Shown here one piece after another: positions 8,662 through 17,021 of a stretch of 64,000 nt of DNA. The translations under genes were made by a program, and so were the position numbers. Under the pieces are notes generated by a model. That model did no database searches. It had not been told where the DNA came from and saw nothing but the letters and a program-made list of their open reading frames with translations. The DNA is taken from contig JAIXQK010000130.1 in assembly GCA_027485795.1 (NCBI GenBank), positions 50,110 through 114,109 of the forward strand, read 5' to 3'. This DNA is from Oxalobacteraceae bacterium (lineage in GTDB: Bacteria > Pseudomonadota > Gammaproteobacteria > Burkholderiales > Burkholderiaceae_D). Every line of letters begins with the position of its first letter. The stretch's first letter is position 1.

Positions 8662-9207
8662 ATGCTGACCGACTTTATCCTTGATCCAGTCATCACGCGA
8701 GCCTTCGCATCGATGCTCGCGGTGATCTTGCTCGTCGGTGGCTGGCAAAAGCTCCGCGATATTGACATCTTTGCTGCTGCGATCGAAAACTATCGTTTGC
8801 TGCCATTTAGTTTGGTTCGGCCAGTTTCTTGGTTGGTACCAACGGTCGAGATCGTGGCGGGCATTGCGCTGCTATTCCCAGACAGCTGCGAGGTGGGTGC
8901 CTCACTCGCTGCGGCGATTTTGCTTGTGGTGACGGCGGCAGTGGCCATCAATCTGGCGCGTGGAATTCGTGATATTGATTGTGGCTGCGGCGGGTCGTCG
9001 AATCAGACGATCTCTTGGGCGCTGGTGGCGAGGAATCTCGTATTAGTCCTGCTAACCATACCAGCCGCTCAGCAAGGCGCGAGCCGATTATTGTATTGGG
9101 GTGATTACTTCACTTTAGCAGCCGGGGTAGTTGCACTAGTGGGTTTGTATTTATGTACGAATCAGTTACTCAATAATTCAACGAGTCCGTTGATCAACCG
9201 ACACTGA
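8662..9207 (+). CDS. aauE: MauE-type amine dehydrogenase maturation membrane protein
   Basis: The 181-residue integral membrane protein has about four hydrophobic helices and a conserved-looking Cys cluster (DIDCGCGGSS, around residue 110) in a periplasmic or lumenal loop. MauE family proteins are DoxX/VKOR-like and are needed with MauD for disulfide formation and stability of the Cys-rich small subunit. Its position between the heavy-subunit and MauD-type genes, with 5-bp and 9-bp gaps, supports the assignment. Confidence 0.88.
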   Translation: MLTDFILDPVITRAFASMLAVILLVGGWQKLRDIDIFAAAIENYRLLPFSLVRPVSWLVPTVEIVAGIALLFPDSCEVGASLAAAILLVVTAAVAINLARGIRDIDCGCGGSSNQTISWALVARNLVLVLLTIPAAQQGASRLLYWGDYFTLAAGVVALVGLYLCTNQLLNNSTSPLINRH

Positions 9208-9216
9208 GGGAAAGCG

Positions 9217-9807
9217 ATGAACGACGCTTTGCTAATTTCAAATGTTTTTCTTTGGCTGGTTGTGCTTGCGTTACTGCTCGTTGTTTGGGCATTGGCCAGG
9301 CAGATTGGTGTTTTGTATGAGCGTGTAGCCCCGATGGGTGCACTGATGATCGATCAGGGTCCCAAGGTCGGTGACGCTGCACCCTCATTCTCCTTAACAT
9401 CTATTGGTGGCGGGGCCGTGTCGATTGGTGGGCAACTAGGTCGTGGCCAGTTGCTGTTTTTCTTGTCACCTACCTGCCCAGTGTGTAAAAAGCTTTTGCC
9501 TGTTATCCGTTCAATCGCCACTAGCGAAAAAGCGTGGCTCGATATTGTGCTGGCAAGTGACGGCGAATTGCCGCAGCATAAAGCGTTCTACGAGAAGGCG
9601 GATCTGAGTGCATTCCCCTATGTGTTATCGACCGAGTTGGGGATGACTTATCAAATTTCCAAATTGCCTTATGCGGTACTGATTGACGAGCATGGGGCAA
9701 TACGTGGTAAAGGCCTGGTGAACTCAAGGGAGCAACTTGAGAGTTTATTTGTGGCGAAGGAAACGGGTGTCGCCTCTATTCAAGAATTTATTAATCAGCG
9801 TGCCTGA
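9217..9807 (+). CDS. aauD: MauD-type thioredoxin-like maturation protein
   Basis: The 196-residue protein has one N-terminal membrane anchor (about 5-25) and a periplasmic thioredoxin-fold domain. The redox motif is CPVC (in FLSPTCPVCKKLLP), and a cis-Pro loop is plausible at SKLPYAVLID. MauD helps form the six disulfides of the amine dehydrogenase light subunit. It sits directly before the light-subunit gene, and the operon order B-E-D-A is intact. Confidence 0.9.
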   Translation: MNDALLISNVFLWLVVLALLLVVWALARQIGVLYERVAPMGALMIDQGPKVGDAAPSFSLTSIGGGAVSIGGQLGRGQLLFFLSPTCPVCKKLLPVIRSIATSEKAWLDIVLASDGELPQHKAFYEKADLSAFPYVLSTELGMTYQISKLPYAVLIDEHGAIRGKGLVNSREQLESLFVAKETGVASIQEFINQRA

Positions 9808-9838
9808 CTAACTCAGCTCATTCAATAGGAGTGTGCCC

Positions 9839-10360
9839 GTGAAATGGTTTGATGATTTTTTCGAAACAAAAACCCGCCAAGTTGCCCAATCCATGTCGCG
9901 CCGTAGTGCGCTCACGCGCCTGGGTAATCTGCTGGTAGGTACGGCTTTAGTGCTGCCCGTGTTGCCATTCGATCGTGTTGGCTCACACGCACACGCTGCG
10001 CCTAAAAAGGGCGAAGACGATACCGCGTGTGATTACTGGCGCTATTGTGCGTTAGATGGATTTGTTTGTACCTGCTGTGGTGGCACGGTGTCATCGTGCC
10101 CGCCGGGCACAGAGGTTTCCAAGGTCACTTGGGTGGGTACGTGCCGAAATCCTGCTAACGGTCGTGATTATTTGATCAGCTATAACGACTGTTGCGGCGC
10201 CACCATGTGCGGTCAATGTTTCTGCAACCGAAACGAGCGCGAACGCCCGGCGTATCGAATGGGCGTCCATAACGATATCAACTGGTGCATGTCGAATACC
10301 AGCAATACCTATCATTGCACCGTTGCAGCGATCGTCGGCGTTGGCGACCCGAAAGGCTAG
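9839..10360 (+). CDS. aauA: Aromatic amine dehydrogenase light subunit (TTQ-bearing)
   Basis: This is the small catalytic subunit. GTG 9839 has the better-spaced AGGAG (9827-9831); the in-frame GTG at 9833 adds two residues and is used for numbering here. A twin-arginine signal (SRRSALTRLG, about 22-31, then a hydrophobic stretch) fits Tat export of this family. The mature domain is Cys-rich (CDYWRYC, CTCCGG, CCGATMCGQCFC). The two tryptophans that form tryptophan tryptophylquinone are W100 (VTWVGTC) and W151 (NDINWCMS). The aldehyde product would leave electrons for azurin or cytochrome c; the next gene encodes such a cytochrome. Confidence 0.92.
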   Translation: MKWFDDFFETKTRQVAQSMSRRSALTRLGNLLVGTALVLPVLPFDRVGSHAHAAPKKGEDDTACDYWRYCALDGFVCTCCGGTVSSCPPGTEVSKVTWVGTCRNPANGRDYLISYNDCCGATMCGQCFCNRNERERPAYRMGVHNDINWCMSNTSNTYHCTVAAIVGVGDPKG

Positions 10361-10451
10361 CCTGGCCAGGCTGTGTTCTAGATGTTCACCATGATGTCGA
10401 TGGTTTAGTGGTAGAACTATTTTGGCTTAGCGACGTAGTTCAGGGCACGAG

Positions 10452-10898
10452 ATGAGATCGATCTTGCTGTGGCTCTTCATGATGCTGAGTTGCTCGGTCG
10501 CACATGCTGCTCAGAGCGTGGGCTCACCACGCTTGAACTACGTGTTGCATTGCGCGGGCTGTCATGCGATGGATGGCAGTGGCAATAGCGCACCCGGTAT
10601 CCCGAATTTGCGCGGGTCGATCGGCCATTTTCTTAAGGTGGAGGGTGGTCGAGAGTATCTGGCGCAAGTTCCGGGCGCTTCACAGTCACCCCTTTCCGAC
10701 CAAGAAACTGCCGATCTGCTGAACTGGATGCTGAAAGAGTTCAGTGGAAAGGAGTTGCCCGAGTATCCAAAAGCTTACTCGGCAGATGAGGTCAAGCAGC
10801 TGAGACGTCGCCCGCCGCCTGACGTACCAAAGCGCCGCACTGAAGTTACTGATAGACTGCTTCGTGAATTTGGGCTTGACCTGCGCTCATACCCTTGA
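10452..10898 (+). CDS. Secreted monoheme c-type cytochrome of the aau cluster
   Basis: The 148-residue protein has a signal peptide (about 1-20, ending HAA) and one heme motif CAGCH (34-38). A short globular domain is followed by a charged, proline-rich tail (RRRPPPDVPKRR). It lies 91 bp after the light-subunit gene on the same strand. A small cytochrome gene in this place is known for the Alcaligenes faecalis aau cluster. It is a plausible electron acceptor or accessory, but no partner can be shown from sequence. Confidence 0.88.
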   Translation: MRSILLWLFMMLSCSVAHAAQSVGSPRLNYVLHCAGCHAMDGSGNSAPGIPNLRGSIGHFLKVEGGREYLAQVPGASQSPLSDQETADLLNWMLKEFSGKELPEYPKAYSADEVKQLRRRPPPDVPKRRTEVTDRLLREFGLDLRSYP

Positions 10899-10976
10899 AG
10901 CAAACTCCCTCTTGGTTTTCTGTCAGCTAATATTCCAGCTGATGCGGTGCCTCTTGGTGGCCAATTTTTCAGCTCG

Positions 10977-11849
10977 GTGAATCTATTCTCTCGTCGCTTC
11001 TGCCAGCTCATCCTTGCGGCCATGCTAGCTTTGCTTGGCGGCTGCAGCATGGTGAAGCTTGGCTACGATCAAGCTGATCTAGTCGCCCGCTGGTGGCTTG
11101 ACCGCCAACTAGATCTTGATAGCAGCCAAACTCGCTGGCTGAAGCAGGAACTTCAAGGCTTGCATGCCTGGCACCGGCAGACCCAGCTGCCTGCTTATGC
11201 TGACCTCATCGAGGTGGTGGCGCGCCAGAGCCTCGGTGATGTCACGCCCGACCAAACTTGCGAGAACATCGATGTGGCGGCCGAGCATCTGGATACGGTG
11301 CTGAAGCAGGCCGTTCCGCTATTCGCAGGTTTGGCAAGACAGCTCCAACCCGCTCAGCTCCAGCACTTGAAGCGTCGCTTTGCAGAAGAAGACCGCGAAT
11401 GGCACGAGAAGTGGCTTGAGGGTTCCGATGAAAAACGGATTCGGCGCCGCGTCGATGATTGGGAAGAGCGTGCCGAGACTTACTATGGGCGGCTAAATCG
11501 CGGGCAGCGTGACTACATTTTGCATGCGGTCCAAAACTCGTCCTGGCAGCCAACGCTCAGTTGGGAACGTCGCCTGAGTCGGCAACAACAAATCCTTCTG
11601 ACGCTGGAAAAAATCCAGTCGCAAAAATTGTCACAATCCGCAGCAGAGGCAGAAATCCTGAATCTTATTGAGCGCACGATGCGCCCGAGCGATACACGAT
11701 TCTCCTCCATGCAGCAGCGCCTGCAAACGGAAGCGTGCGCGAATCTGGCTGGGCTACATCAACTAACCAGTGCCGAGCAACGCGCCAAAGCCCATAAAAA
11801 GCTGATGAGCTATGAGCGCGACTTTAGACAACTGCTAACGAAGCGATAG
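10977..11849 (+). CDS. DUF6279 family lipoprotein
   Basis: The frame is open from GTG 10947, but GTG 10977 gives a proper lipoprotein signal: basic start (NLFSRRF), hydrophobic stretch, and lipobox LLGGC followed by SMVKLGYDQAD. The mature part is about 265 residues, helical and rich in Trp, Arg and Gln (WWLDRQLDLDSSQ, REWHEKWLEG), typical of DUF6279 proteins of beta- and gammaproteobacteria. The function is unknown. It follows the cytochrome by about 80 bp and could be part of the same transcript by read-through. Confidence 0.8.
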   Translation: MNLFSRRFCQLILAAMLALLGGCSMVKLGYDQADLVARWWLDRQLDLDSSQTRWLKQELQGLHAWHRQTQLPAYADLIEVVARQSLGDVTPDQTCENIDVAAEHLDTVLKQAVPLFAGLARQLQPAQLQHLKRRFAEEDREWHEKWLEGSDEKRIRRRVDDWEERAETYYGRLNRGQRDYILHAVQNSSWQPTLSWERRLSRQQQILLTLEKIQSQKLSQSAAEAEILNLIERTMRPSDTRFSSMQQRLQTEACANLAGLHQLTSAEQRAKAHKKLMSYERDFRQLLTKR

Positions 11850-11950
11850 ATATTCTTCGCTCAGTTGCATAGACCAAAAAACCTCGAATCAAATGCAACC
11901 CATGTCCTACACCTTTTCAAGCAATGATGTTGTGCGATTCGGGAAAATGT

Positions 11951-12811
11951 ATGTCTACTGACTCGCTTGACGCTGACAAATTGGCTACGTGGATCGGCCG
12001 CTCTGAGACATCGACCGATCAAATCGATATGGGCAGAGCGGTCGCTATGGCGGCTACCTTGGATCGGGCGTGGACACCAACGCTCAGCGATGACTTGCCG
12101 CCGTTATGGCACTGGATCTATTTCTGGTCATCGAGCCCGGCCTCTATGTTGGGTGCGGATGGTCATGCGCAGCGTGGGGGATTCTTGCCGCCGGTGACGT
12201 TGCCGCGTCGGCTCTGGGCCGGGAGTCGTTTGCAGTTTTTGGCGCCATTGCCGATGGGCGTTCAGGCTGAGCGAATTTCGCGAATCAAGGCGGTGGAAGT
12301 GAAACAAGGTAAATCGGGCGCACTCGTGTTTGTCACCGTGGCGCATGAGATTTCTGTACAAGGTGCCGTGGCGATTCAGGAAGAGCACGATATTGTGTAT
12401 CGTGAAGCCTTGCAGTCAGCCGCGTCGGCGTCCACCGCAAAATTGGCTCCGACCGATGCACACTGGTCAAGGCAGATTATCCCGGATCCAGTACAGTTGT
12501 TTCGCTATTCAGCACTGACCTTCAACGGCTATCGTGTTCACTATGATCGCCGTTACGCAACCGAAGTTGAGGCGTATCCAGGCTTGATCGTGCATGCTCC
12601 ACTGATTGCAAGCTTACTCACCGATTTGATTCATCGCGAATTACCCGATCGGACGGTTGCCGAATTTTCATTCAGGGCCATTTCGCCCTTATTCGATACG
12701 GAGCTTTTTTCAGTCCATGGTCGTCTGGCGCAAGAGCATCACCGCGTAGTGTTATGGGCTTCAAATAAGCATGGGGAATTGGCTATGCAGGCAGAGGCGA
12801 GGCTGCGTTGA
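11951..12811 (+). CDS. FAS1-like dehydratase / MaoC-type acyl-CoA hydratase
   Basis: The protein is about 286 residues from ATG 11951 (an ATG at 11924 is also in frame but has no ribosome-binding site). It matches the double hot-dog HTDN family seen in mesaconyl-C4-CoA or 3-methylfumaryl-CoA hydratases. It has an N-terminal LPPLWHWIYFWSSSP segment, the motif GGFLPPVTLPRRLWAGSRL, and a second hot-dog with the hydratase-like stretch FNGYRVHYDRRYATEVEAYPG and GLIVHAPL. The H-Y-D around FNxHRIHYD is conserved. It hydrates an unsaturated acyl-CoA; the substrate is not defined. It is convergent with arsH. Confidence 0.85.
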   Translation: MSTDSLDADKLATWIGRSETSTDQIDMGRAVAMAATLDRAWTPTLSDDLPPLWHWIYFWSSSPASMLGADGHAQRGGFLPPVTLPRRLWAGSRLQFLAPLPMGVQAERISRIKAVEVKQGKSGALVFVTVAHEISVQGAVAIQEEHDIVYREALQSAASASTAKLAPTDAHWSRQIIPDPVQLFRYSALTFNGYRVHYDRRYATEVEAYPGLIVHAPLIASLLTDLIHRELPDRTVAEFSFRAISPLFDTELFSVHGRLAQEHHRVVLWASNKHGELAMQAEARLR

Positions 12812-12840
12812 CGATCTCAATCCGATGGCAGAAAAGGTCG

Positions 12841-13551
12841 TCAAAGCTGACCCTGTTGAACACGGCTGGCCAATAGGTCATGAGATTCCTTACGCTCGCT
12901 GTAGCGATCCACCAGATAGGGTGAAATATCCCGGGTAAGTAATGTGAATTTCGTGAGTTCTTCCATGACATCAACCACGCGGTCGTAGTAGGGTGATGGT
13001 TTCATTCGGCCGGCCTCATCGAATTGTTCGTAGGCCTTTGCAACCGATGATTGATTGGGGATGGTGATCATTCGCATCCAACGACCCAGTACCCTCATCT
13101 GGTTGACCGCATTGAATGACTGAGAGCCACCGCAGACTTGCATGACCGCCAGTGTTTTACCTTGTGTTGGCCGAATGGCGCCGAGCGCCAAGGGTACCCA
13201 GTCAATCTGTGCCTTCATGATTCCGGTCATTGCACCGTGTCGCTCAGGTGATGACCACACCATGCCTTCGGCCCACGCACACAGCGCGCGTAGCTCGGCC
13301 ACTTTTTCATGCGTTTCTGGCGCATCGTCGGGCAGAGGTAAGCCGCTAGGGTTGAAAAATTTCGTTTCTACGCCCATTTTTTGCAGAATTCTTGCAGCTT
13401 CTTCAGCCAATAATCGGCTGAATGATCGCTGCCGTAATGAGCCATATAGCAGAAGAATTTTCGGTGGATGTGTCGATCGCGTTTTCGGATACAACGCTTG
13501 CTCATTCACCCTGTCAAAACAAGCGGCTTCAATATTAGGTAAATCATTCAT
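12841..13551 (-). CDS. arsH: ArsH NADPH-dependent FMN reductase
   Basis: The 236-residue flavodoxin-like protein has ArsH signatures: [19 protein letters not shown] (FMN phosphate loop), [31 protein letters not shown], and [11 protein letters not shown]. ArsH oxidises trivalent organoarsenicals and reduces quinones or azo dyes with NADPH. It is full length. No ars operon partner (arsR, arsB, arsC) is adjacent, so this is an orphan copy. The start has an ATG at 13551 facing the 13.6-kb intergenic region. Confidence 0.94.
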   Translation of the reverse strand: MNDLPNIEAACFDRVNEQALYPKTRSTHPPKILLLYGSLRQRSFSRLLAEEAARILQKMGVETKFFNPSGLPLPDDAPETHEKVAELRALCAWAEGMVWSSPERHGAMTGIMKAQIDWVPLALGAIRPTQGKTLAVMQVCGGSQSFNAVNQMRVLGRWMRMITIPNQSSVAKAYEQFDEAGRMKPSPYYDRVVDVMEELTKFTLLTRDISPYLVDRYSERKESHDLLASRVQQGQL

Positions 13552-13716
13552 CCGAATGCCTTGGTAACGATTCTGGGGGACTAAAGGTTTTTAATATGCT
13601 AATTTCTACACATCGCGCCGTCGTGACCTACAAGGTCTTTGCCGACCACCGAGTTTTTCAGTCACCATCGGCGCTGCTCGTATCATAGTCGAGTCAAATA
13701 CCGCACACTGCTTACC

Positions 13717-14445
13717 ATGAACCTACGTCAGCCACTGTCGAATGAAGAGGTAGAAGAGCTGGATCGCATATTGATGGATCAACCTGGCGATCTGGATGCT
13801 ATGAACGTGAGCATGCTGGATGGCTTTTTGACCGCCGTGGTCTCTGGTCCTAACGCGATCATGCCGAGCATCTGGATGCCGTGGGTCTGGGATGTTGAAA
13901 AAGGTGTTTCCCGGCCGGCGTTCCATTCCGACCATGCCGCGCAGCGATTCTATGAGCTGGTGTTTCGACACATGAATAGTATCTCCGCCGAGCTGATGGA
14001 GTCCCCTGAGGATTTCGAGCCACTGCTGCTGGAAAATCCCAATGACGGCGATCCGATCCCTTTATTGGATGACTGGTGTATGGGATTCATGAAAGGCCTC
14101 ATCCTCGATATCGAGGGTTGGACACCACTCACATCACTTCACACCGACTGGTTTACCGTGCTCAGGTTGTATGGCACCGAGGATGGCTGGGAAATTCTGA
14201 CGGAAGTTTCACACGATCTTGATCAGCATCTGGAATATGCGGATCAGCTGCCGGACGATATTCGCAAGATTCATCGATACTGGATGGAACGGCGGGGAAA
14301 GGCCGTCACGCCAGACAAGCGGGCTAGCACTATGGGGTCAAGCCCTTGGGTGCTGAATGATGTTCCGGGAGAGAATGATGCGTGTCCCTGCGGCTCTGGG
14401 GAAAAGTTCAGGCAATGCCATGGCTCGCCGGGGCGGTTACACTAG
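13717..14445 (+). CDS. UPF0149/YecA-like protein with C-terminal SEC-C zinc motif
   Basis: The frame opens at a TTG (13639), but ATG 13717 (MNLRQPLSNEEVEELDRIL) begins the conserved UPF0149 domain. That domain includes the signature DGFLTAVVSGP and a Trp-rich core (SIWMPWVWD). The C-terminus carries a SEC-C metal motif (ACPCGSGEKFRQCHG) as in YecA and the SecA tail, a zinc-binding element for ribosome or protein contacts. It is about 242 residues. Function is not assigned beyond this architecture. Confidence 0.87.
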   Translation: MNLRQPLSNEEVEELDRILMDQPGDLDAMNVSMLDGFLTAVVSGPNAIMPSIWMPWVWDVEKGVSRPAFHSDHAAQRFYELVFRHMNSISAELMESPEDFEPLLLENPNDGDPIPLLDDWCMGFMKGLILDIEGWTPLTSLHTDWFTVLRLYGTEDGWEILTEVSHDLDQHLEYADQLPDDIRKIHRYWMERRGKAVTPDKRASTMGSSPWVLNDVPGENDACPCGSGEKFRQCHGSPGRLH

Positions 14446-14487
14446 TGACACACACAGATAGCAAGATTGCCGATTTAAAGATAACTC

Positions 14488-14835
14488 ATGGCTAAGCATC
14501 CTAAGTCGATATTCATTCTGCTATTGGCGATGTGCGTCTTGTTCACCGCAACGGTGGGTGCTGTCGCGCCCCTATGCTCGGCGGTAGGGCAGTCGCAGCC
14601 TGTGGATGACTGTCATGCCGTAATGGCAGAGGAGTGTCACGGTACAGAGTGCGCTGCCCATTCGCTCCCGAGCACAATTGCGCACGCTTGCTGCCTGAAT
14701 TTGGCGGCTGTATTGCCATCAGTAGGTTCATTGACTGCGCCTGATCAGCACACCCAAGCTATCCCATTCTTCACGTCATTTAATTCTCAATCTCACGCAG
14801 AGCGTCTGTTCCGGCCGCCACGTACACTCTCCTGA
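14488..14835 (+). CDS. Small exported Cys/His-rich protein
   Basis: The 115-residue protein has a clear signal peptide (basic start MAKHPKS, hydrophobic FILLLAMCVLFTATVGAVA). A short mature region contains six Cys and several His/Asp/Glu residues (DDCHAVMAEECHGTECAAHS, HACCLNL). The pattern suggests metal or heme handling, but no known family is recognised. It is 63 bp ahead of the multi-pass membrane protein with a His-rich tail (14899-15432), which may be its partner. Confidence 0.6.
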   Translation: MAKHPKSIFILLLAMCVLFTATVGAVAPLCSAVGQSQPVDDCHAVMAEECHGTECAAHSLPSTIAHACCLNLAAVLPSVGSLTAPDQHTQAIPFFTSFNSQSHAERLFRPPRTLS

Positions 14836-14898
14836 CCGGTTTTGTCTTTTTGCGCTTGTGCCATGGGTACAGGTGCCAGCCCTTTTCGGAGATTCGCG

Positions 14899-15432
14899 AT
14901 GAATATGACGCACTACATGGAGCTACTTGCTTCCAACCAGCCTTGGAACCTTTTGATTTTTATGGCGCTGCCGGTCGTACTTGCAGAGACTGTCGCCATT
15001 ACTGAGCTATACATTCTCTACACCAGAAAATTCGATACCTGGGTTCGCCAGCTGAACCGGATCGCGGGCATTCTGGTGGGTGTCACCTTCGTCGGGATTA
15101 TTGCTTACCTGATGTTCAATGCGGTCATCCCGATTACCAAGGCAGGTGAGTGGCGTACCATCATTGACGTGGTAGCAGTGTCGACGTATTTGATCGGTGG
15201 GGTTCCGATGGTACTGCTTGCACTGCAAGATCTGGGCTTGATTTATAAAGCAGAGAGTGAAGAGCGGCGCCTTGCTCGTCACGCCACCTATGTCGCGATT
15301 TTTCTGGTGTTTGCCCACATTGCCATGGTGGTAGGGATGATGGACCCTGGCTTGTTGGGTTATGTCAATCCAGCGGCTGCTGATGACATCCATATGCATC
15401 ATCAGCCACCTGCTGTCGATCACAGCCAGTAA
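14899..15432 (+). CDS. DUF6803-like four-helix membrane protein with His-rich tail
   Basis: The start ATG 14899 has GGAG 7 nt upstream; the frame is open from 14842, but that extension is not hydrophobic. The protein of about 177 residues has four predicted membrane helices (LLIFMALPVVLAETVAI, GILVGVTFVGIIAYLMF, TYLIGGVPMVLLALQ, YVAIFLVFAHIAMVVGM) and a C-terminal His-rich tail (DDIHMHHQPPAVDHSQ). The tail could bind copper, zinc or another metal. I associate it with DUF6803 from memory. It is probably co-transcribed with the Cys/His-rich protein upstream. Confidence 0.75.
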   Translation: MNMTHYMELLASNQPWNLLIFMALPVVLAETVAITELYILYTRKFDTWVRQLNRIAGILVGVTFVGIIAYLMFNAVIPITKAGEWRTIIDVVAVSTYLIGGVPMVLLALQDLGLIYKAESEERRLARHATYVAIFLVFAHIAMVVGMMDPGLLGYVNPAAADDIHMHHQPPAVDHSQ

Positions 15433-15463
15433 TACGCAAGATCGATCTTAAGGCGCGGCTGTC

Positions 15464-16165
15464 ATGCACATCCAATTCCCGCAAGATTTCAAGGCCTTGG
15501 TCATCGGGGCTGGCGGTGCGTTAGGTGATGCGTTCGTGCGTTATCTTGAGAATGAAACAGCTTGCGCCAATGTGGTCAGTGTTTCGCGTTCTCAGGGTCA
15601 GGATTTTGACCTTGAGGACGCGAGCTCCATTGAGCGTATCGCAGTCGATTTGCGAGTAAAGGGGCCATTTCATCTTGTGATTGATGCCACAGGTGCATTA
15701 ACCATCGATGGTGTGGGTCCTGAAAAATCTCTCAGCCGAATGGACGCAGGTGGTTTGCACCGCTCTTTCGCGATCAATGCTATTGGGCCTGCCTTGTTAT
15801 TGCGACACCTGGCGCCCTCAATCGCTAGTGGCGATGCGATCTATGCAAAACTCTCAGCCAGGGTGGGCAGTATCAGCGACAACCAAAAAGGTGGATGGTA
15901 TGGCTACCGTGCCTCGAAGGCGGCACTGAACATGTTGCTGCAAACGGCAGCGATCGAACTTCAACGGAAAAACCCCAACTTGCGCGTCGTGGCGCTGCAG
16001 CCGGGAACGGTGCGGTCGCGGCTTTCCGAACCGTTTCAAGCGGGCGTGCCGACGTTGCTGGAGCCATCAGAATCGGTGGCCGGAATGATGCACGCGATGA
16101 TGGCGCTTAACCCAAAATCAGGTGCGCATTTCATCGATTACCAGGGGCGGGAGATACCGTGGTGA
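15464..16165 (+). CDS. Short-chain dehydrogenase/reductase (SDR), CsgA-like
   Basis: The 233-residue SDR has a Rossmann glycine motif slightly diverged as GAGGALG (16-22), an NAG-like region (FAINAIGPALLL), and the catalytic Tyr-Lys pair in YGYRASK. The motif ALQPGTVRSRLSEPF matches the C-factor/CsgA-like subgroup (cell signalling SDRs such as YciK/CsgA relatives). The substrate is not known. It starts 31 bp after the DUF6803-like gene and may be part of the same operon. Confidence 0.88.
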   Translation: MHIQFPQDFKALVIGAGGALGDAFVRYLENETACANVVSVSRSQGQDFDLEDASSIERIAVDLRVKGPFHLVIDATGALTIDGVGPEKSLSRMDAGGLHRSFAINAIGPALLLRHLAPSIASGDAIYAKLSARVGSISDNQKGGWYGYRASKAALNMLLQTAAIELQRKNPNLRVVALQPGTVRSRLSEPFQAGVPTLLEPSESVAGMMHAMMALNPKSGAHFIDYQGREIPW

Positions 16166-16228
16166 AGTTTCCCTCGTTCTTGCGGTATTGGCTGACCGGT
16201 TACAGCGGCGATTGAATATCTGTGGGCG

Positions 16229-16876
16229 TTATTGCAGTGGCTTGCTGACGACGACTGCACCCCGCAGCTTGCCGACGCTATACCCCGTTGCCTGATCTTG
16301 CGGGTATTCGATACGAATCTTTTCAGACAAGGACGCTGGTATTTCCGAGGCGGCACCATGGCAGCTTAAGCAGATTGCTTGCACCATAATCGCCTTCGCA
16401 TAGTGCAGCTCGCGCTTGCCATCGTCGATATTCACAACTTTCCAATACTCCATCGTCGCGGGTGCCTCACCTTGAGCAAGACGGCTCTCGAACTGCATCA
16501 GCGCATCTTTCTGCCACGCGTTGGGCGTGCCCATAGCGGGATTCCTGACGCGCGTACCCACCCGCGTCATTTGTGCGCCATGTTTTGCCGAGAGCGTTTT
16601 TGCAATCGAGGGCGATGCCTCCTTGCAGACGCTGACCGCAGCTTCGGGTCCCTCTGCGGACATGGTTGATTTGAGTTTCTGGCCCAGCTGACCCAACAGT
16701 TCATTGGCGATCGTGCGAGTTTGTTCAATCGTCACCGTATCCAAGCCTGAGGGTGGGGAAACATTTTGCGCACTGGCAGTGCCAGCTAAAGTGATGGATG
16801 CGGCCGTCAATAGAAAAGCGAAAGACGGATAGCGTATCTTGATCATTGACTTGAGCGACAACGTTGAATGTTTCAT
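16229..16876 (-). CDS. Tll0287-like (DUF3365) periplasmic heme protein
   Basis: The 215-residue protein has a signal peptide (hydrophobic FAFLLTAASITLAGTASA). It has a DUF3365 domain: conserved SVCKEASPSIA, RVGTRVRNPAMGTPNAWQ, and a single c-type heme motif CLSCH near residue 170. The family is thought to be a heme-based sensor or electron carrier in the periplasm. An in-frame ATG at 16846 is an alternative start. It is convergent with the SDR gene and upstream of the sulfide module on the same strand, but separated from it by promoters. Confidence 0.87.
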   Translation of the reverse strand: MKHSTLSLKSMIKIRYPSFAFLLTAASITLAGTASAQNVSPPSGLDTVTIEQTRTIANELLGQLGQKLKSTMSAEGPEAAVSVCKEASPSIAKTLSAKHGAQMTRVGTRVRNPAMGTPNAWQKDALMQFESRLAQGEAPATMEYWKVVNIDDGKRELHYAKAIMVQAICLSCHGAASEIPASLSEKIRIEYPQDQATGYSVGKLRGAVVVSKPLQ

Positions 16877-17021
16877 GATCTCAGCCTGTTCGTAGGGATT
16901 TATCCCATTTTATAGAAAAAAATCGCGACGCAACTCTGATGAACTTGTTCGCGCCATATTGAATCAGTCGTTAATTTTCCGTCGCAAATACATTGTCGTG
17001 ATTGTCTCAGAAAGCACGTAC

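Noticed and set aside
7508-10360. Methylamine dehydrogenase (mau) assignment
   Set aside because: There is no mauF, mauG, mauL, mauM or mauN around; the short B-E-D-A set plus a cytochrome fits aau better. The subunits alone cannot fully settle it.
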